From Streptomyces coryli (GTDB lineage Bacteria > Actinomycetota > Actinomycetes > Streptomycetales > Streptomycetaceae): a stretch of 35,998 nucleotides of DNA. The notes beneath the pieces were generated by a model. It did not search any database and was not told the origin of the DNA. It saw only the letters and a list, made by a program, of their open reading frames with translations. The stretch spans positions 1 through 35,998 of the forward strand of contig NZ_JAAKZV010000060.1 in the NCBI RefSeq assembly GCF_011044975.1. The letters are read 5' to 3'. Below are positions 6,234-16,154 of the stretch, one piece after another. How positions within the stretch are numbered: the first letter of the stretch is position 1; the number at the start of each line of letters is the position of its first letter. Both the position numbers and the translations under genes were made by a program.

Positions 6234-7240
6234 CAAAGGTGGCTTGGGTGCGTGCCGTTCGATACCGGGTCCGCGACCTGAGACGGTCCGCCACGGCCGC
6301 CGTCGTCGCCGTCCTCGCGCTCGTCCTCATCCCGGTCGCGCCGCTGGCCACCGCGGCCCCGGCCGCCGACAAGAAGCCGGAGATCACCCTCTCCGACAGC
6401 CAGTCGGGCGCCGGCGGCAATGTCACCGTCACCGGCAAGGACTGGCCCGCCAAGGCCCTGCTCACCCTGCTCATCTGCGGGCAGAACATGATCGGCGGCA
6501 CCGACTCCTGCGCGAACGCCGACGGCCGCGCCGTGACCACCGACGCCGCCGGCACCTTCAGCCGCAAGCTGCGGGTCGCCGAACCCCCCAAGCCATGCCC
6601 CTGTGTGGTCGCCGTCGCGACGGTCACCGGCCGCAAGGTGGCGGCACAGAAGAAGTTCGTCATCGCCGGGCACGCCACCGCACCGCTGCCGCCGGAGGCC
6701 GGGCGCGGGCGGCTCGCGCTGCTCGGGGAGCCGGGGCTCGAGGGCACGTCCGGGATCCTGAACTGGTTCGGCGCCCCCGCCCAGCGGCGGCTGACCGTCA
6801 CCGTCGGCAATATGGGCACCGAGCCCGCCAAGAACCCCGTCTTCGAGATCGGCACCGCGCACGGCGTGGTCTCGCCGGAGTGGGAGCGCAGGCAGTGGCG
6901 CGGAGTGATCCCGCCGGGCGGAAAGAAGCAGGTCAAGCTGCTGGTGGAGCTCCCGTCCGGAGCCCACGGCGACTACGTCGTCTCGATGAAGTACCAGGGC
7001 CGGCTGCTGGCCGAACAGCCCTGGGGCGTGGCCCGCCCCTGGGGCGTCATGCTCTTCTGGGTCCTGCTCTTCGTCGTCGTGGTGACCGCCGCCTTCCGCA
7101 TCGGCATGACGATCGTCGGCCGCCTCCGCCCGTACGCCCCCGACGGCCGGCATCGGGCGAAGTCCTCCCGCCGCCGCTGGCAACAGCGCGAGCGCCCGAA
7201 CCGGACGCCGGAGGAAGGCGAGGCACCGGCGGGGGTCTAG
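6230..7240 (+). CDS. Membrane-anchored surface protein with a cysteine-containing Ig-like domain
   Basis: A 336-residue protein with a long N-region and signal segment (about 20-44). Its first beta-domain (50-145) has cysteines at 83, 94, 123 and 125 and the pattern V-T-V-T-G-x-x-W, then T-T-D-A-A-G-T-F, then C-V-V-A-V-A-T. This resembles the neocarzinostatin/Ig-like fold of Streptomyces secreted proteins, though only weakly. A second domain (185-262) has V-G-N-M-G-T-E-P-A-K-N-P, typical of CARDB/Ig-like repeats. A transmembrane helix (271-290) and a basic tail follow. The start ATG overlaps the previous stop (ATGA). It is the last gene of the three-gene surface operon and probably pairs with the DUF916-like protein. 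I cannot name a function. Confidence 0.75.
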   Translation: MTKVAWVRAVRYRVRDLRRSATAAVVAVLALVLIPVAPLATAAPAADKKPEITLSDSQSGAGGNVTVTGKDWPAKALLTLLICGQNMIGGTDSCANADGRAVTTDAAGTFSRKLRVAEPPKPCPCVVAVATVTGRKVAAQKKFVIAGHATAPLPPEAGRGRLALLGEPGLEGTSGILNWFGAPAQRRLTVTVGNMGTEPAKNPVFEIGTAHGVVSPEWERRQWRGVIPPGGKKQVKLLVELPSGAHGDYVVSMKYQGRLLAEQPWGVARPWGVMLFWVLLFVVVVTAAFRIGMTIVGRLRPYAPDGRHRAKSSRRRWQQRERPNRTPEEGEAPAGV

Positions 7241-7256
7241 ACCGGCGGGGGTCTAG
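7225..7256. repeat. 16-bp perfect tandem duplication across convergent stop codons
   Basis: ACCGGCGGGGGTCTAG is present twice without a mismatch (7225-7240, 7241-7256). The first copy carries the TAG stop of the plus-strand surface gene (7238-7240). The second carries the stop of the minus-strand esterase gene (7253-7255). TCTAGA, a palindrome, supplies TAG on both strands. Confidence 0.9.
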
Positions 7257-8200
7257 AACAGCTCGGTCCGCGCCCGGATCCACGCGTCCACGCGCCCCCG
7301 TACCCGCCGGTCCTCCAGCAGCGCCATCCCGTGGGCCCCGCCCGGGACCACGTCGAGGGTGAGGTCCGCGCGGGACATGCCCTGGCCCCACTGGGCCATC
7401 GCGAGTTCCGTCGAGTGCCGCACCGACACCCAGTCGTGTGCGGAGTGCACCAGCAGCATCGGTGCGTCGTCCGCGCCCGACGCCGTGTTCTTGACCACCG
7501 TGGAGCGCCAGGCGTCCCAGCAGCCGGCGTCCGCGCGCCGGGGCGCGCAGCCGGTGAGGAGTTCGGCGTTGCGGCGGAGTTTGCGCTGGTCGGCACTGGC
7601 GCCCTGGCGGCCGCCGTCCAGCCAGGCGCGGTACGGCGAGGCCACCGGGGACAGCGCCACCACCCCGGCCGCGAGCTCGCGCCCGGCGCCGTACGTACCC
7701 ACGGAGGCGGCGATCTGGCCGCCCGCGGAGGAGCCGAGCAGCACCATGCGGTCCTTGGCGAGGCCGTATTCGGCGGCGTGGCCGCGGATCCAGCGCAGCG
7801 CGCGGAGCACGTCGTCGCGCTGGGCCGGCCAGACGGCGTCGCTGTTCAGCCGGTAGTAGAGGTCGAAGACGGCGTAGCCGGCGGCCGCGTAGGTACGGGC
7901 CCAGCCGCTCCAGTCGGTGTCCTTGGCCCAGTAGCCGCCGTGCACGATCACGACGCCGGCCCGCGGGGCGCCGCCGTGCGGATGCCAGTAGGCGGTCAGG
8001 CGCTGGCGCGGATGCGGGCCGTAGGAGCGGGTCGCGTGGTGCAGCGCGCCCTCCGGTACGGAGACCGGCGCCGCGCGGGGGTCAGGGGGCGGGTCCTCGT
8101 GCGGCAGCCCGGCCGAGTGGCTCACCGGCAGCAGCGCCAGGAGCAGCCCCAGGGCGAGCACCAGGAGGAGCCGGGGACGTAAAGCAGCGGACCCTGACAC
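7253..8200 (-). CDS. Exported alpha/beta-hydrolase (esterase-like)
   Basis: A 315-residue secreted or membrane-tethered carboxylesterase-type hydrolase. Residues 8-30 form an N-terminal hydrophobic signal. The oxyanion motif H-G-G-Y-W (87-91), the nucleophile elbow G-S-S-A-G-G with S158, the acid D256 and H290 form a complete catalytic set of the BD-FAE/hormone-sensitive-lipase-like group. The GTG at 8198-8200 was chosen because AAAGG lies at a normal distance upstream; the frame reaches 8245, but that extension would add a polar stretch before the signal. It converges on the surface operon with only 12 bp between stops. Its promoter region faces the terminator of the peptide-transporter gene. 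Substrate unknown. Confidence 0.85.
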   Translation of the reverse strand: MSGSAALRPRLLLVLALGLLLALLPVSHSAGLPHEDPPPDPRAAPVSVPEGALHHATRSYGPHPRQRLTAYWHPHGGAPRAGVVIVHGGYWAKDTDWSGWARTYAAAGYAVFDLYYRLNSDAVWPAQRDDVLRALRWIRGHAAEYGLAKDRMVLLGSSAGGQIAASVGTYGAGRELAAGVVALSPVASPYRAWLDGGRQGASADQRKLRRNAELLTGCAPRRADAGCWDAWRSTVVKNTASGADDAPMLLVHSAHDWVSVRHSTELAMAQWGQGMSRADLTLDVVPGGAHGMALLEDRRVRGRVDAWIRARTELF

Positions 8201-8226
8201 ATCCCGACCTTTCGCCAGATCAGTAA

Positions 8227-8240
8227 TGATGTCTACATGA
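8227..8240. promoter_or_regulatory. Near-palindrome upstream of the esterase gene
   Basis: TGATGTCTACATGA is symmetric but for one pair. It lies 26-40 bp before the esterase start, where an operator or promoter would be expected. The core resembles GntR-type sites only loosely. Confidence 0.25.
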
Positions 8241-8251
8241 TCCACGCTATG

Positions 8252-8289
8252 CCGAAGGCCCGCGATCCGGGTGGATCGCGGGCCTTCGG
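8252..8289 (-). terminator. Strong hairpin terminator of the peptide-transporter gene
   Basis: A perfect 17-bp stem (8252-8268 with 8273-8289) closes a 4-nt loop, 28 bp past the transporter stop at 8317. It also insulates the esterase promoter. No long U-tract follows. Confidence 0.85.
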
Positions 8290-8316
8290 GCGGTGTGGTG
8301 TTGCGGGCTGCCGCGG

Positions 8317-9831
<1,515 letters not shown>

Positions 9832-10116
9832 GATGGTTCCTTGCTTTACGGGGACGGCCGGTCGCGTACGACGCGTCGCCGGGCATCTGGGCACACGGCC
9901 ACCGGGCGCTCCTTGGCGGGCCCCGGGTGCCGGGCAGACTGAACGTCCGACCAGAATGCTACTTACAGGGGGTGGCACGTCAGGGCACTGCGACCTGGGG
10001 GAAGATGGTCACAGGTCCCGAGTTAACGTGACGTTCGCTCACTGTATGCGCGCGATAAGGCTTATGGGTGGTTTTGTAATGCACCTCACAAGTGCCCGGC
10101 ACCCTGACCGCCGGAC
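9832..10116. other. Divergent intergenic region, transporter / response regulator
   Basis: No gene is seen in this gap. The part next to the response regulator is less GC-rich (GATAAGGCTTATGGGTGG, TTTTGTAATG) and holds ordinary promoter-like sequence. No repeat, tRNA or riboswitch was recognised. Confidence 0.5.
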
Positions 10117-10122
10117 TACCAT
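10117..10122 (+). promoter_or_regulatory. Putative -10 box of a leaderless transcript (response regulator)
   Basis: TACCAT ends 6 nt before the ATG at 10129, the spacing at which transcription would start on the A of the start codon. No Shine-Dalgarno sequence precedes the ATG. The -35 region is weak. Confidence 0.4.
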
Positions 10123-10128
10123 CACCCC

Positions 10129-10812
<684 letters not shown>

Positions 10813-10972
10813 CGCCCTCCGGGCGGGTCGGCGCGATGGCGATGCACGGGCAGCTCGTCCTCGGCGGGACCCGCCCTCCCGGCCACCGGCCCGGACCTGC
10901 CCGCCTTCCCGGCCCCGCCTGCCTGCGCGGGCGCACGCCCCAAGCTCTCGCCGTACCCGCCCGGAGGGCACA

Positions 10973-12214
10973 TTGCGCCGCCGACTGATCAATTCCACCC
11001 TTGCCGTCGTGCTCGTCGTCATCGCGGTCTTCGGTGTGTCCCTCGTGATCGTGGAGACCCGGACGATCGAGAGTGCCGCGCACGACCGGGTCAGGTCCGA
11101 GGCGGTGCGCCTCTTCAGCGTCGTCGAGGGGCGGATCGCCGGCGGTGAGCCGGTGACGCCCGAGGCGCTGCAGGAGCAGGTGACCGGGGGGCGCTTCGCC
11201 GTCGTGCGGGCGCCGGGGCAGCGGCCGATCGAGCTGGGCCAGAAGCCCGAGAGCACCGGCATCATCGAGGAGACCCAGAAGGGCGCGGGCGGCGTCTCCG
11301 TCACCGTCCAGGAGTCCCGCGGCGGGGTCAACGGCGAGATCGGCCGGGCCCTCATGATCATCCTCGCGGTCGCGCTGCTCGCCATCGGCGCCGCCGTGCT
11401 GCTCGCCATCCGCCAGGCCAACCGCCTCACCGCCCCGCTCACCGACCTCGCCGAGACCGCCGAGCGCCTCGGCTCCGGCGACCAGCGCCCCCGCCACCGC
11501 CGCTACGGCGTCCCCGAGCTGGACCGCGTCGCCGACGTCCTCGACAACAGCGCCGAGCGCATCTCCCGCATGCTCACCGCCGAGCGCCGCCTCGCCGCCG
11601 ACGCCTCCCACCAGCTCCGTACGCCCCTGACCGCGCTCTCCATGCGGCTGGAGGAGATCACCGTCTCCGACGACCCGGAGACGGTGAAGGAGGAGGCGGC
11701 CATCGGCCTGACCCAGGTCGAGCGGCTCACGGACGTGGTGCAGCGGCTGCTCACCAATTCCCGCGACCCGCGATCCGGCCTCGGCATCGACGTGGACGTG
11801 GACGAGGTGGTCAAGCAGCAGATCGAGGAGTGGCGCCCGGCCTACCGCAGCGCGGGACGGGCGATCGTACGCTCCGGCAAGACCGACCTGCGCGCGGTGG
11901 CTACACCCGGCTCCGTGGCCCAGGTGCTGGCCACCCTGATCGAGAACGCCCTGATGCACGGCGAGGGCCGGGTCGCGATCCGCACCCGCGTCACCGGCAC
12001 CCAGATCGTGATCGAGGTCACCGACGAGGGCAAGGGCGTGTCCCCCGAGCTGGGCTCGCGGGTCTTCGAGCGCTCGGTGAGCGGCCGGAACTCGACGGGG
12101 CTGGGGCTGGCGGTGGCGCGGGACCTGGCGGAGGCGGACGGGGGAAGGCTTGAGCTGGTCCAGCAGCGCCCGCCGGTGTTCGCGCTGTTCCTAGGGCGGG
12201 AAGCCGAGGCTTGA
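10973..12214 (+). CDS. Membrane sensor histidine kinase
   Basis: A 413-residue kinase, partner of the response regulator upstream. Transmembrane helix 1 (8-27) and helix 2 (125-147) flank a roughly 95-residue extracytoplasmic sensor region. A HAMP-like linker (148-200) is followed by the dimerisation/phosphorylation domain with H213 in A-S-H-Q-L-R-T-P-L-T. The ATPase domain has N325 in the N box, G1 (D351-x-G353-x-G355) and G2 (S374-T-G-L-G-L-A). I chose the TTG at 10973 because GGAGGG precedes it at the right distance and the first helix then begins at residue 8. The 160-bp gap after the regulator holds no clear terminator, so cotranscription is plausible. Confidence 0.95.
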   Translation: MRRRLINSTLAVVLVVIAVFGVSLVIVETRTIESAAHDRVRSEAVRLFSVVEGRIAGGEPVTPEALQEQVTGGRFAVVRAPGQRPIELGQKPESTGIIEETQKGAGGVSVTVQESRGGVNGEIGRALMIILAVALLAIGAAVLLAIRQANRLTAPLTDLAETAERLGSGDQRPRHRRYGVPELDRVADVLDNSAERISRMLTAERRLAADASHQLRTPLTALSMRLEEITVSDDPETVKEEAAIGLTQVERLTDVVQRLLTNSRDPRSGLGIDVDVDEVVKQQIEEWRPAYRSAGRAIVRSGKTDLRAVATPGSVAQVLATLIENALMHGEGRVAIRTRVTGTQIVIEVTDEGKGVSPELGSRVFERSVSGRNSTGLGLAVARDLAEADGGRLELVQQRPPVFALFLGREAEA

Positions 12215-12223
12215 GCAGGGGGC

Positions 12224-12242
12224 CTGGGGGCAAAGCCCCCAG
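12224..12242. terminator. Hairpin between convergent sensor kinase and gtrA genes
   Basis: CTGGGGGC-AAA-GCCCCCAG is a perfect 8-bp stem with a 3-nt loop, 9 bp past the kinase stop and 15 bp before the gtrA stop. It can serve both strands. Confidence 0.75.
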
Positions 12243-12257
12243 AACTCTTTCCGGCCG

Positions 12258-12746
12258 CTAGCGGGGCACCCGCACCGGCTGCTCCTGCCGCGCCGCCGGG
12301 ATCGACGGGGTCTCGGGCAGCGCCCGGAAGACCCAGCTGCGGTACGACCAGAAGCGGAAGGCCGAGGCGATGATGACGCCGGCGAACTTGAAAATGTTGT
12401 TCTCCACTGGGCTGTCCCAGTGGAAGCCGTACGTGGCGACGTAGAGCACGCCGTTCTCGATCACCAGGCCGACAGCGCTGAAGATCATGAAGAGCGTCAG
12501 CTCACGGGTCCGCCCGCTCTTGTCCCGGTCCCGGTACGTGAAGTGCCGGAAGCCCACGTAATTGAACGCGATGGCGACTATCGTCGCGATCATGCTGCAC
12601 CGGACGACGGGCAGCTCCGTGTTGTGGTGGACCAGGTTGAAGACCAGGAAGTTCACCACCACGCCGGCCCCGCCGACCGCGGCGAACTTCACCAGCTCCT
12701 GACCGATGCGCCGCATGCGGGAACTGACTATGGCCGGTCCAGTCAT
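12258..12746 (-). CDS. GtrA-family four-helix membrane protein
   Basis: A 162-residue GtrA-like protein with four predicted membrane helices (about 18-38, 47-66, 83-103, 117-135). The family motifs are present: F-N-Y-V-G-F-R-H-F-T-Y (61-71), and the second half repeat F-R-F-W-S-Y-R-S-W-V-F (130-140). GtrA proteins are thought to help move lipid-linked sugars across the membrane for surface polysaccharide glycosylation. That fits the UDP-glucose dehydrogenase, GT2 enzyme and LCP ligases further right, though it is not in one operon with them. It is divergent from purK. Assignment to GtrA is secure; the actual substrate is unknown. Confidence 0.92.
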   Translation of the reverse strand: MTGPAIVSSRMRRIGQELVKFAAVGGAGVVVNFLVFNLVHHNTELPVVRCSMIATIVAIAFNYVGFRHFTYRDRDKSGRTRELTLFMIFSAVGLVIENGVLYVATYGFHWDSPVENNIFKFAGVIIASAFRFWSYRSWVFRALPETPSIPAARQEQPVRVPR

Positions 12747-12836
12747 AGTGATGTCAGCTCCGTTGTTCGTCGGTCCGGAACTTCATGCTAACCGCCACAA
12801 GGTCACCTGCCGGTAAAAGCCGGTACATGAGGCCGA

Positions 12837-12842
12837 TACCCT
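12837..12842 (+). promoter_or_regulatory. Putative -10 box of a leaderless purK transcript
   Basis: TACCCT lies 7 nt before the GTG start at 12850 and there is no Shine-Dalgarno sequence. Just upstream GCCGGTA is repeated with a 10-bp period (12810-12816, 12820-12826), a possible regulator site. Confidence 0.4.
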
Positions 12843-12849
12843 GTAGTGC

Positions 12850-13998
12850 GTGACGTTCCCGGTAGTCGGCATGGTCGGCGGCGGCCAGCTCGCGCGCATG
12901 ACCCACGAGGCGGGCATCCCCCTCGGCATCAGATTCAAGCTCCTCAGTGACACCCCGCAGGACTCCGCGGCCCAGGCCGTCGGCGATGTGATCGTCGGCG
13001 ACTACCGCGACCTGGAGACGCTGCGCGCCTTCGCCCGCGGCTGTGACGTGATCACCTTCGATCACGAGCACGTGCCGACGGAGCACCTGAAGGCGCTGCA
13101 GGCGGAGGGCATCCCCGTACGACCGGGGCCCGACGCCCTCGTGCACGCCCAGGACAAGGGCGTCATGCGCGCCCGCCTCACCGAGCTCGGCGTCCCCTGT
13201 CCCCGCCACCGCATCGTGACGGACCCGGCGGACGTGACCCGCTTCGCGGAGGAGGGCGCCGGCTATCCGGTCGTCCTGAAGACCGTCCGCGGCGGCTACG
13301 ACGGCAAGGGTGTCTGGGTCGTGGACTCCGAGGCTGCTATCTCAGGAGCCGCCGATCCCTTCAAGGCCGGCGTCCCGGTGCTGGCGGAGGAGAAGGTCCC
13401 CTTCACCCGCGAGCTCGCCGCGAATGTCGTCCGGTCCCCGCACGGCCAGGCGGTCGCGTACCCGGTGGTGGAGTCCATCCAGGTGGGCGGCGTCTGCGAC
13501 ACCGTCATCGCCCCGGCCCCCGGCCTGGACCCGGCCCTTTCGGTACGGACCCAGGAGCTGGCGCTCCGTATCGCCAAGGAGCTGGACGTGATCGGCCACC
13601 TGGCGGTCGAGCTCTTCGAAACCGCGTCCGGCGAGGTGCTGGTCAACGAGCTCGCCATGCGCCCGCACAACTCCGGTCACTGGACCCAGGACGGCGCGGT
13701 CACGTCCCAGTTCGCCAACCACGTCCGCGCGGTCCTCGACCTGCCGCTCGGCGACCCGCGCCCGCGCGCGAAGTGGACGGTCATGGCGAACGTCCTCGGC
13801 GGCGACTACCCGGACATGTACCAGGGCTATCTGCACTGCATGGCCCGCGACCCGGGCCTGAAGATCCACATGTACGGCAAGGACGTGAAGCCCGGCCGCA
13901 AGGTCGGCCACGTGAACGTCTACGGCGACGACCTGGCCGATGTGCGCGAGCGCGCCCGGCACGCCGCCGACTACCTGCGAGGAACGATCACCGAATGA
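12850..13998 (+). CDS. purK: N5-carboxyaminoimidazole ribonucleotide synthetase PurK
   Basis: A 382-residue ATP-grasp enzyme. PurK makes N5-CAIR from AIR, ATP and bicarbonate in de novo purine synthesis. The N-terminal motif [11 protein letters not shown] (7-17) is diagnostic. The ATP-grasp loop G-Y-P-V-V-L-K-T-x-R-G-G-Y-D-G-K-G follows, then E-L-A[10 protein letters not shown], also characteristic of PurK, and the C-terminal hybrid motif H-x-Y-G-K. The GTG at 12850 begins directly at the first beta strand. Its stop overlaps the purE start (ATGA), so the two are translationally coupled. The length is normal for the family. Confidence 0.97.
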   Translation: MTFPVVGMVGGGQLARMTHEAGIPLGIRFKLLSDTPQDSAAQAVGDVIVGDYRDLETLRAFARGCDVITFDHEHVPTEHLKALQAEGIPVRPGPDALVHAQDKGVMRARLTELGVPCPRHRIVTDPADVTRFAEEGAGYPVVLKTVRGGYDGKGVWVVDSEAAISGAADPFKAGVPVLAEEKVPFTRELAANVVRSPHGQAVAYPVVESIQVGGVCDTVIAPAPGLDPALSVRTQELALRIAKELDVIGHLAVELFETASGEVLVNELAMRPHNSGHWTQDGAVTSQFANHVRAVLDLPLGDPRPRAKWTVMANVLGGDYPDMYQGYLHCMARDPGLKIHMYGKDVKPGRKVGHVNVYGDDLADVRERARHAADYLRGTITE

Positions 13999-14504
13999 GC
14001 ACCCCCGAGTCCCCGCTGGTCGGCATCGTCATGGGCTCCGACTCCGACTGGCCGGTCATGGAGGCCGCGGCCCAGGCGCTGGCGGAGTTCGAGGTCCCGT
14101 ACGAGGTCGACGTCGTCTCCGCCCACCGGATGCCGCACGAGATGATCGCGTACGGCGAGGGCGCCGCCGACCGCGGCCTGAAGGCGGTCATCGCGGGCGC
14201 CGGGGGCGCGGCGCACCTGCCGGGCATGCTGGCGTCGGTGACGCCGCTGCCGGTGATCGGGGTGCCGGTGCCGCTGAAGTACCTGGACGGCATGGACTCG
14301 CTGCTGTCGATCGTGCAGATGCCGGCGGGCGTGCCGGTGGCGACGGTGTCGATCGGCGGGGCGCGTAATGCGGGGCTGCTGGCGGTCCGTATGATCGCTG
14401 CGCACGATGCTGACCTCCGTCAGCGGATGAGCGCCTTCCAGAGCGAGCTGAACGAGCTTGCCTCGGAGAAGGGGCGCAGGCTGCGCAAGCGGGCCGCCGA
14501 GTAG
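13995..14504 (+). CDS. purE: N5-CAIR mutase PurE (class I)
   Basis: A 169-residue enzyme converting N5-CAIR to CAIR, the step after PurK. The family motifs are G-S-D-S-D-W-P-V-M (14-22), S-A-H-R-M-P (42-47) and [12 protein letters not shown] (67-78), which hold the phosphate- and carboxylate-binding residues and the catalytic histidine H44. The start overlaps the purK stop by 4 bp. Presence with PurK indicates the two-enzyme bacterial route, not the class II animal-type PurE. A hairpin follows the stop. Confidence 0.97.
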   Translation: MSTPESPLVGIVMGSDSDWPVMEAAAQALAEFEVPYEVDVVSAHRMPHEMIAYGEGAADRGLKAVIAGAGGAAHLPGMLASVTPLPVIGVPVPLKYLDGMDSLLSIVQMPAGVPVATVSIGGARNAGLLAVRMIAAHDADLRQRMSAFQSELNELASEKGRRLRKRAAE

Positions 14505-14513
14505 GCCGCCCTC

Positions 14514-14538
14514 CGGGGGCTCCGCCCACGGACCCCCG
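14514..14538 (+). terminator. Hairpin terminator after purKE, within a common Streptomyces intergenic sequence
   Basis: CGGGGG and TCCG pair with CGGA and CCCCCG around a 4-nt loop (one bulged C), 10 bp past the purE stop. The following CTCAAACGCCGGCGGGCTGA (14561-14580) is a variant of a sequence I know as frequent between Streptomyces genes. Confidence 0.7.
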
Positions 14539-14598
14539 CATCGGCGCTGCGCGCCTCGGCCTCAAACGCCGGCGGGCTGAATTAGGGAGACGCCGACG

Positions 14599-15711
14599 AT
14601 GGCCGCAGACCACCTCGCCCGCGCGCACGAGCTGCTCAAGGCGCACCCGGTCGTGGACGGCCACAACGACCTTCCCTGGGCCCTGCGCAAGCAGGTCGCC
14701 TACGACCTCGACCGGCGCGACGTCGCCGTCGACCAGAGCGCGCACCTCCACACCGACATCCCCCGCCTGCGTGCGGGCGGCGTCGGTGCGCAGTTCTGGT
14801 CCGTCTACGTCTCCACCGAGCACGCCGGCGACGATGCCGTCAGCGCTGTCCTCGAGCAGATCGACTGCGTCAAGCGGCTCGTGGCCGCGCACCCGGCCGA
14901 CCTGAAGCTCGCGCTCACGGCCGACGACATGGAGGCGGCCCGCGCCGAAGGCAAGATCGCCTCGCTCATGGGCGCCGAGGGCGGCCATTGCATCAACAAC
15001 TCCCTTGCCACCCTGCGCGCCCTCCACGAGCTCGGCGTCCGCTACCTGACGCTGACCCACAACGACAACACCGACTGGGCGGACTCGGCGACCGACGAGC
15101 CCGCGCACGACGGCCTCACGGACTTCGGCGAGGAGGTCGTCCGCGAGATGAACCGACTCGGCATGCTCGTCGACCTCTCGCACGTCGCCCCGGCGACCAT
15201 GCATGACGCCCTCCGCGTCACCGAGGCGCCGGTGATCTTCTCGCACTCCTCCTCCCGCGCGATGAACGACCACCCCCGGAACATTCCGGACGACGTCCTC
15301 GCTCAGCTCCCCGCGAACGGCGGGGTGGCGATGGCCACTTTCGTGCCGAAGTTCATTCTCGAGCGCCGCCCCGACGAGACCGAGGAGGAGCAGGCGCGCC
15401 GCGCCACCGCGGCCGTCGTCGCCGACCACCTCGACCACATGCGCGAGGTCGCCGGCATCGAGCACATCGGGATCGGCGGCGACTACGACGGCGTTCCCGT
15501 CACCCCTGTCGATATGTCCGATGTGAGCAGTTATCCCACGCTCGTAGCCGAATTGCTGCGGCGCAACTGGTCGGAATCGGATCTCGCCCGACTCACGTGG
15601 CGTAATGCCGTGCGCGTGCTCAAGGATGCTGAATCGGTCGCAACGGACATCTCCACGCACCGTGGGGCATCTATCCGCACCCTCCAACTCCCCGGTGACG
15701 CAGCTCACTAA
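14599..15711 (+). CDS. Renal-dipeptidase-type metallopeptidase (membrane dipeptidase family, Sco3058-like)
   Basis: A 370-residue amidohydrolase-fold dipeptidase of peptidase family M19, hydrolysing dipeptides including those with a D-residue at the C-terminal side. The binuclear zinc ligands of the family are all visible: H22 and D24 (D-G-H-N-D), bridging E127, H195 and H216. The substrate residues H154 (T-H-N-D-N) and D295 (G-G-D-Y-D-G) are also present. There is no signal peptide, so the enzyme should be cytoplasmic, unlike the mammalian form. The ATG is preceded by AGGGAGA. In S. coelicolor the remembered counterpart is Sco3058, described as the closest bacterial relative of human renal dipeptidase. 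Confidence 0.95.
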   Translation: MAADHLARAHELLKAHPVVDGHNDLPWALRKQVAYDLDRRDVAVDQSAHLHTDIPRLRAGGVGAQFWSVYVSTEHAGDDAVSAVLEQIDCVKRLVAAHPADLKLALTADDMEAARAEGKIASLMGAEGGHCINNSLATLRALHELGVRYLTLTHNDNTDWADSATDEPAHDGLTDFGEEVVREMNRLGMLVDLSHVAPATMHDALRVTEAPVIFSHSSSRAMNDHPRNIPDDVLAQLPANGGVAMATFVPKFILERRPDETEEEQARRATAAVVADHLDHMREVAGIEHIGIGGDYDGVPVTPVDMSDVSSYPTLVAELLRRNWSESDLARLTWRNAVRVLKDAESVATDISTHRGASIRTLQLPGDAAH

Positions 15712-15956
15712 GCCAATTTTCATCGACATCGGACCCCGTGGCCTGTCGTGTCCATTTTGGTTTCATTGCGTCATCTCCCCAGCTAACAGCGCTATTTGAT
15801 GCCGTGCCCGGGTTACGTCACATCGCTCTCGGTGTGCTGATCCACCGCAGCCGGTGATGACGCGATCTTCTTCGGGGCAATCGCCGCTTGTTTCCCGCAA
15901 ATCGATGTGTTTACGGTGCTCGCCGTGTCCGGATGAAATGTCCGGGCACCTCGCAG
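15712..15956. other. Promoter/leader region of the Rpf gene
   Basis: No gene is seen. The region is markedly less GC-rich than its surroundings (CCAATTTTCATCGACATC, CCATTTTGGTTTCATTGCG) and contains an imperfect inverted pair CACATCG...CGGTGTG (15821-15838). It probably holds the promoter for the riboswitch transcript; no single promoter could be fixed by eye. Confidence 0.45.
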
Positions 15957-16139
15957 CCGAACGCCTAATCCTGTCGGCGGCAGCGGGCACACGATTTACG
16001 CCGTACCGACAGGAGCGGGGGACCCAGGTAAGCCGCCGGAACTGTGCCGCTCAACACACAGCACCGGCTTGGGGTGAAGTCGCGATATGCGGCCGGGCAT
16101 CTCCAGCCCGAACCCGACAGCTCACCTCGCAGGCGTCGG
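15957..16139 (+). promoter_or_regulatory. c-di-AMP (ydaO/yuaA-type) riboswitch
   Basis: The sequence carries the ydaO hallmarks in order. ACGCCTAATC opens P1. A perfect 9-bp stem follows (15969-15977 with 16006-16014). Then come AGCGGGGGACCCA (16014-16026), the helix AAGCCG/CGGCTT (16030-16035, 16065-16070), and TTGGGGTGAAGTC (16069-16081). The helix CGGGC/GCCCG leads into CCGAACCCGACAGCTCACCT. CTCGCAGGCGT closes P1, with 15961-15965 pairing to 16132-16136. These match the consensus I know from B. subtilis ydaO. The closing strand ends about 2 nt before the GGAGAGGAG ribosome site of the Rpf gene, so ligand binding could affect translation as well as elongation. ydaO elements bind cyclic di-AMP, and such an element is known to control rpfA in S. 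coelicolor. Confidence 0.93.
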
Positions 16140-16154
16140 AGAGGAGCAGTCCCT

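Noticed and set aside
16044-16154. Longer start for the Rpf-LysM-M23 protein
   Set aside because: These bases belong to the riboswitch, and the ATG at 16155 has the ribosome site and begins the signal peptide.
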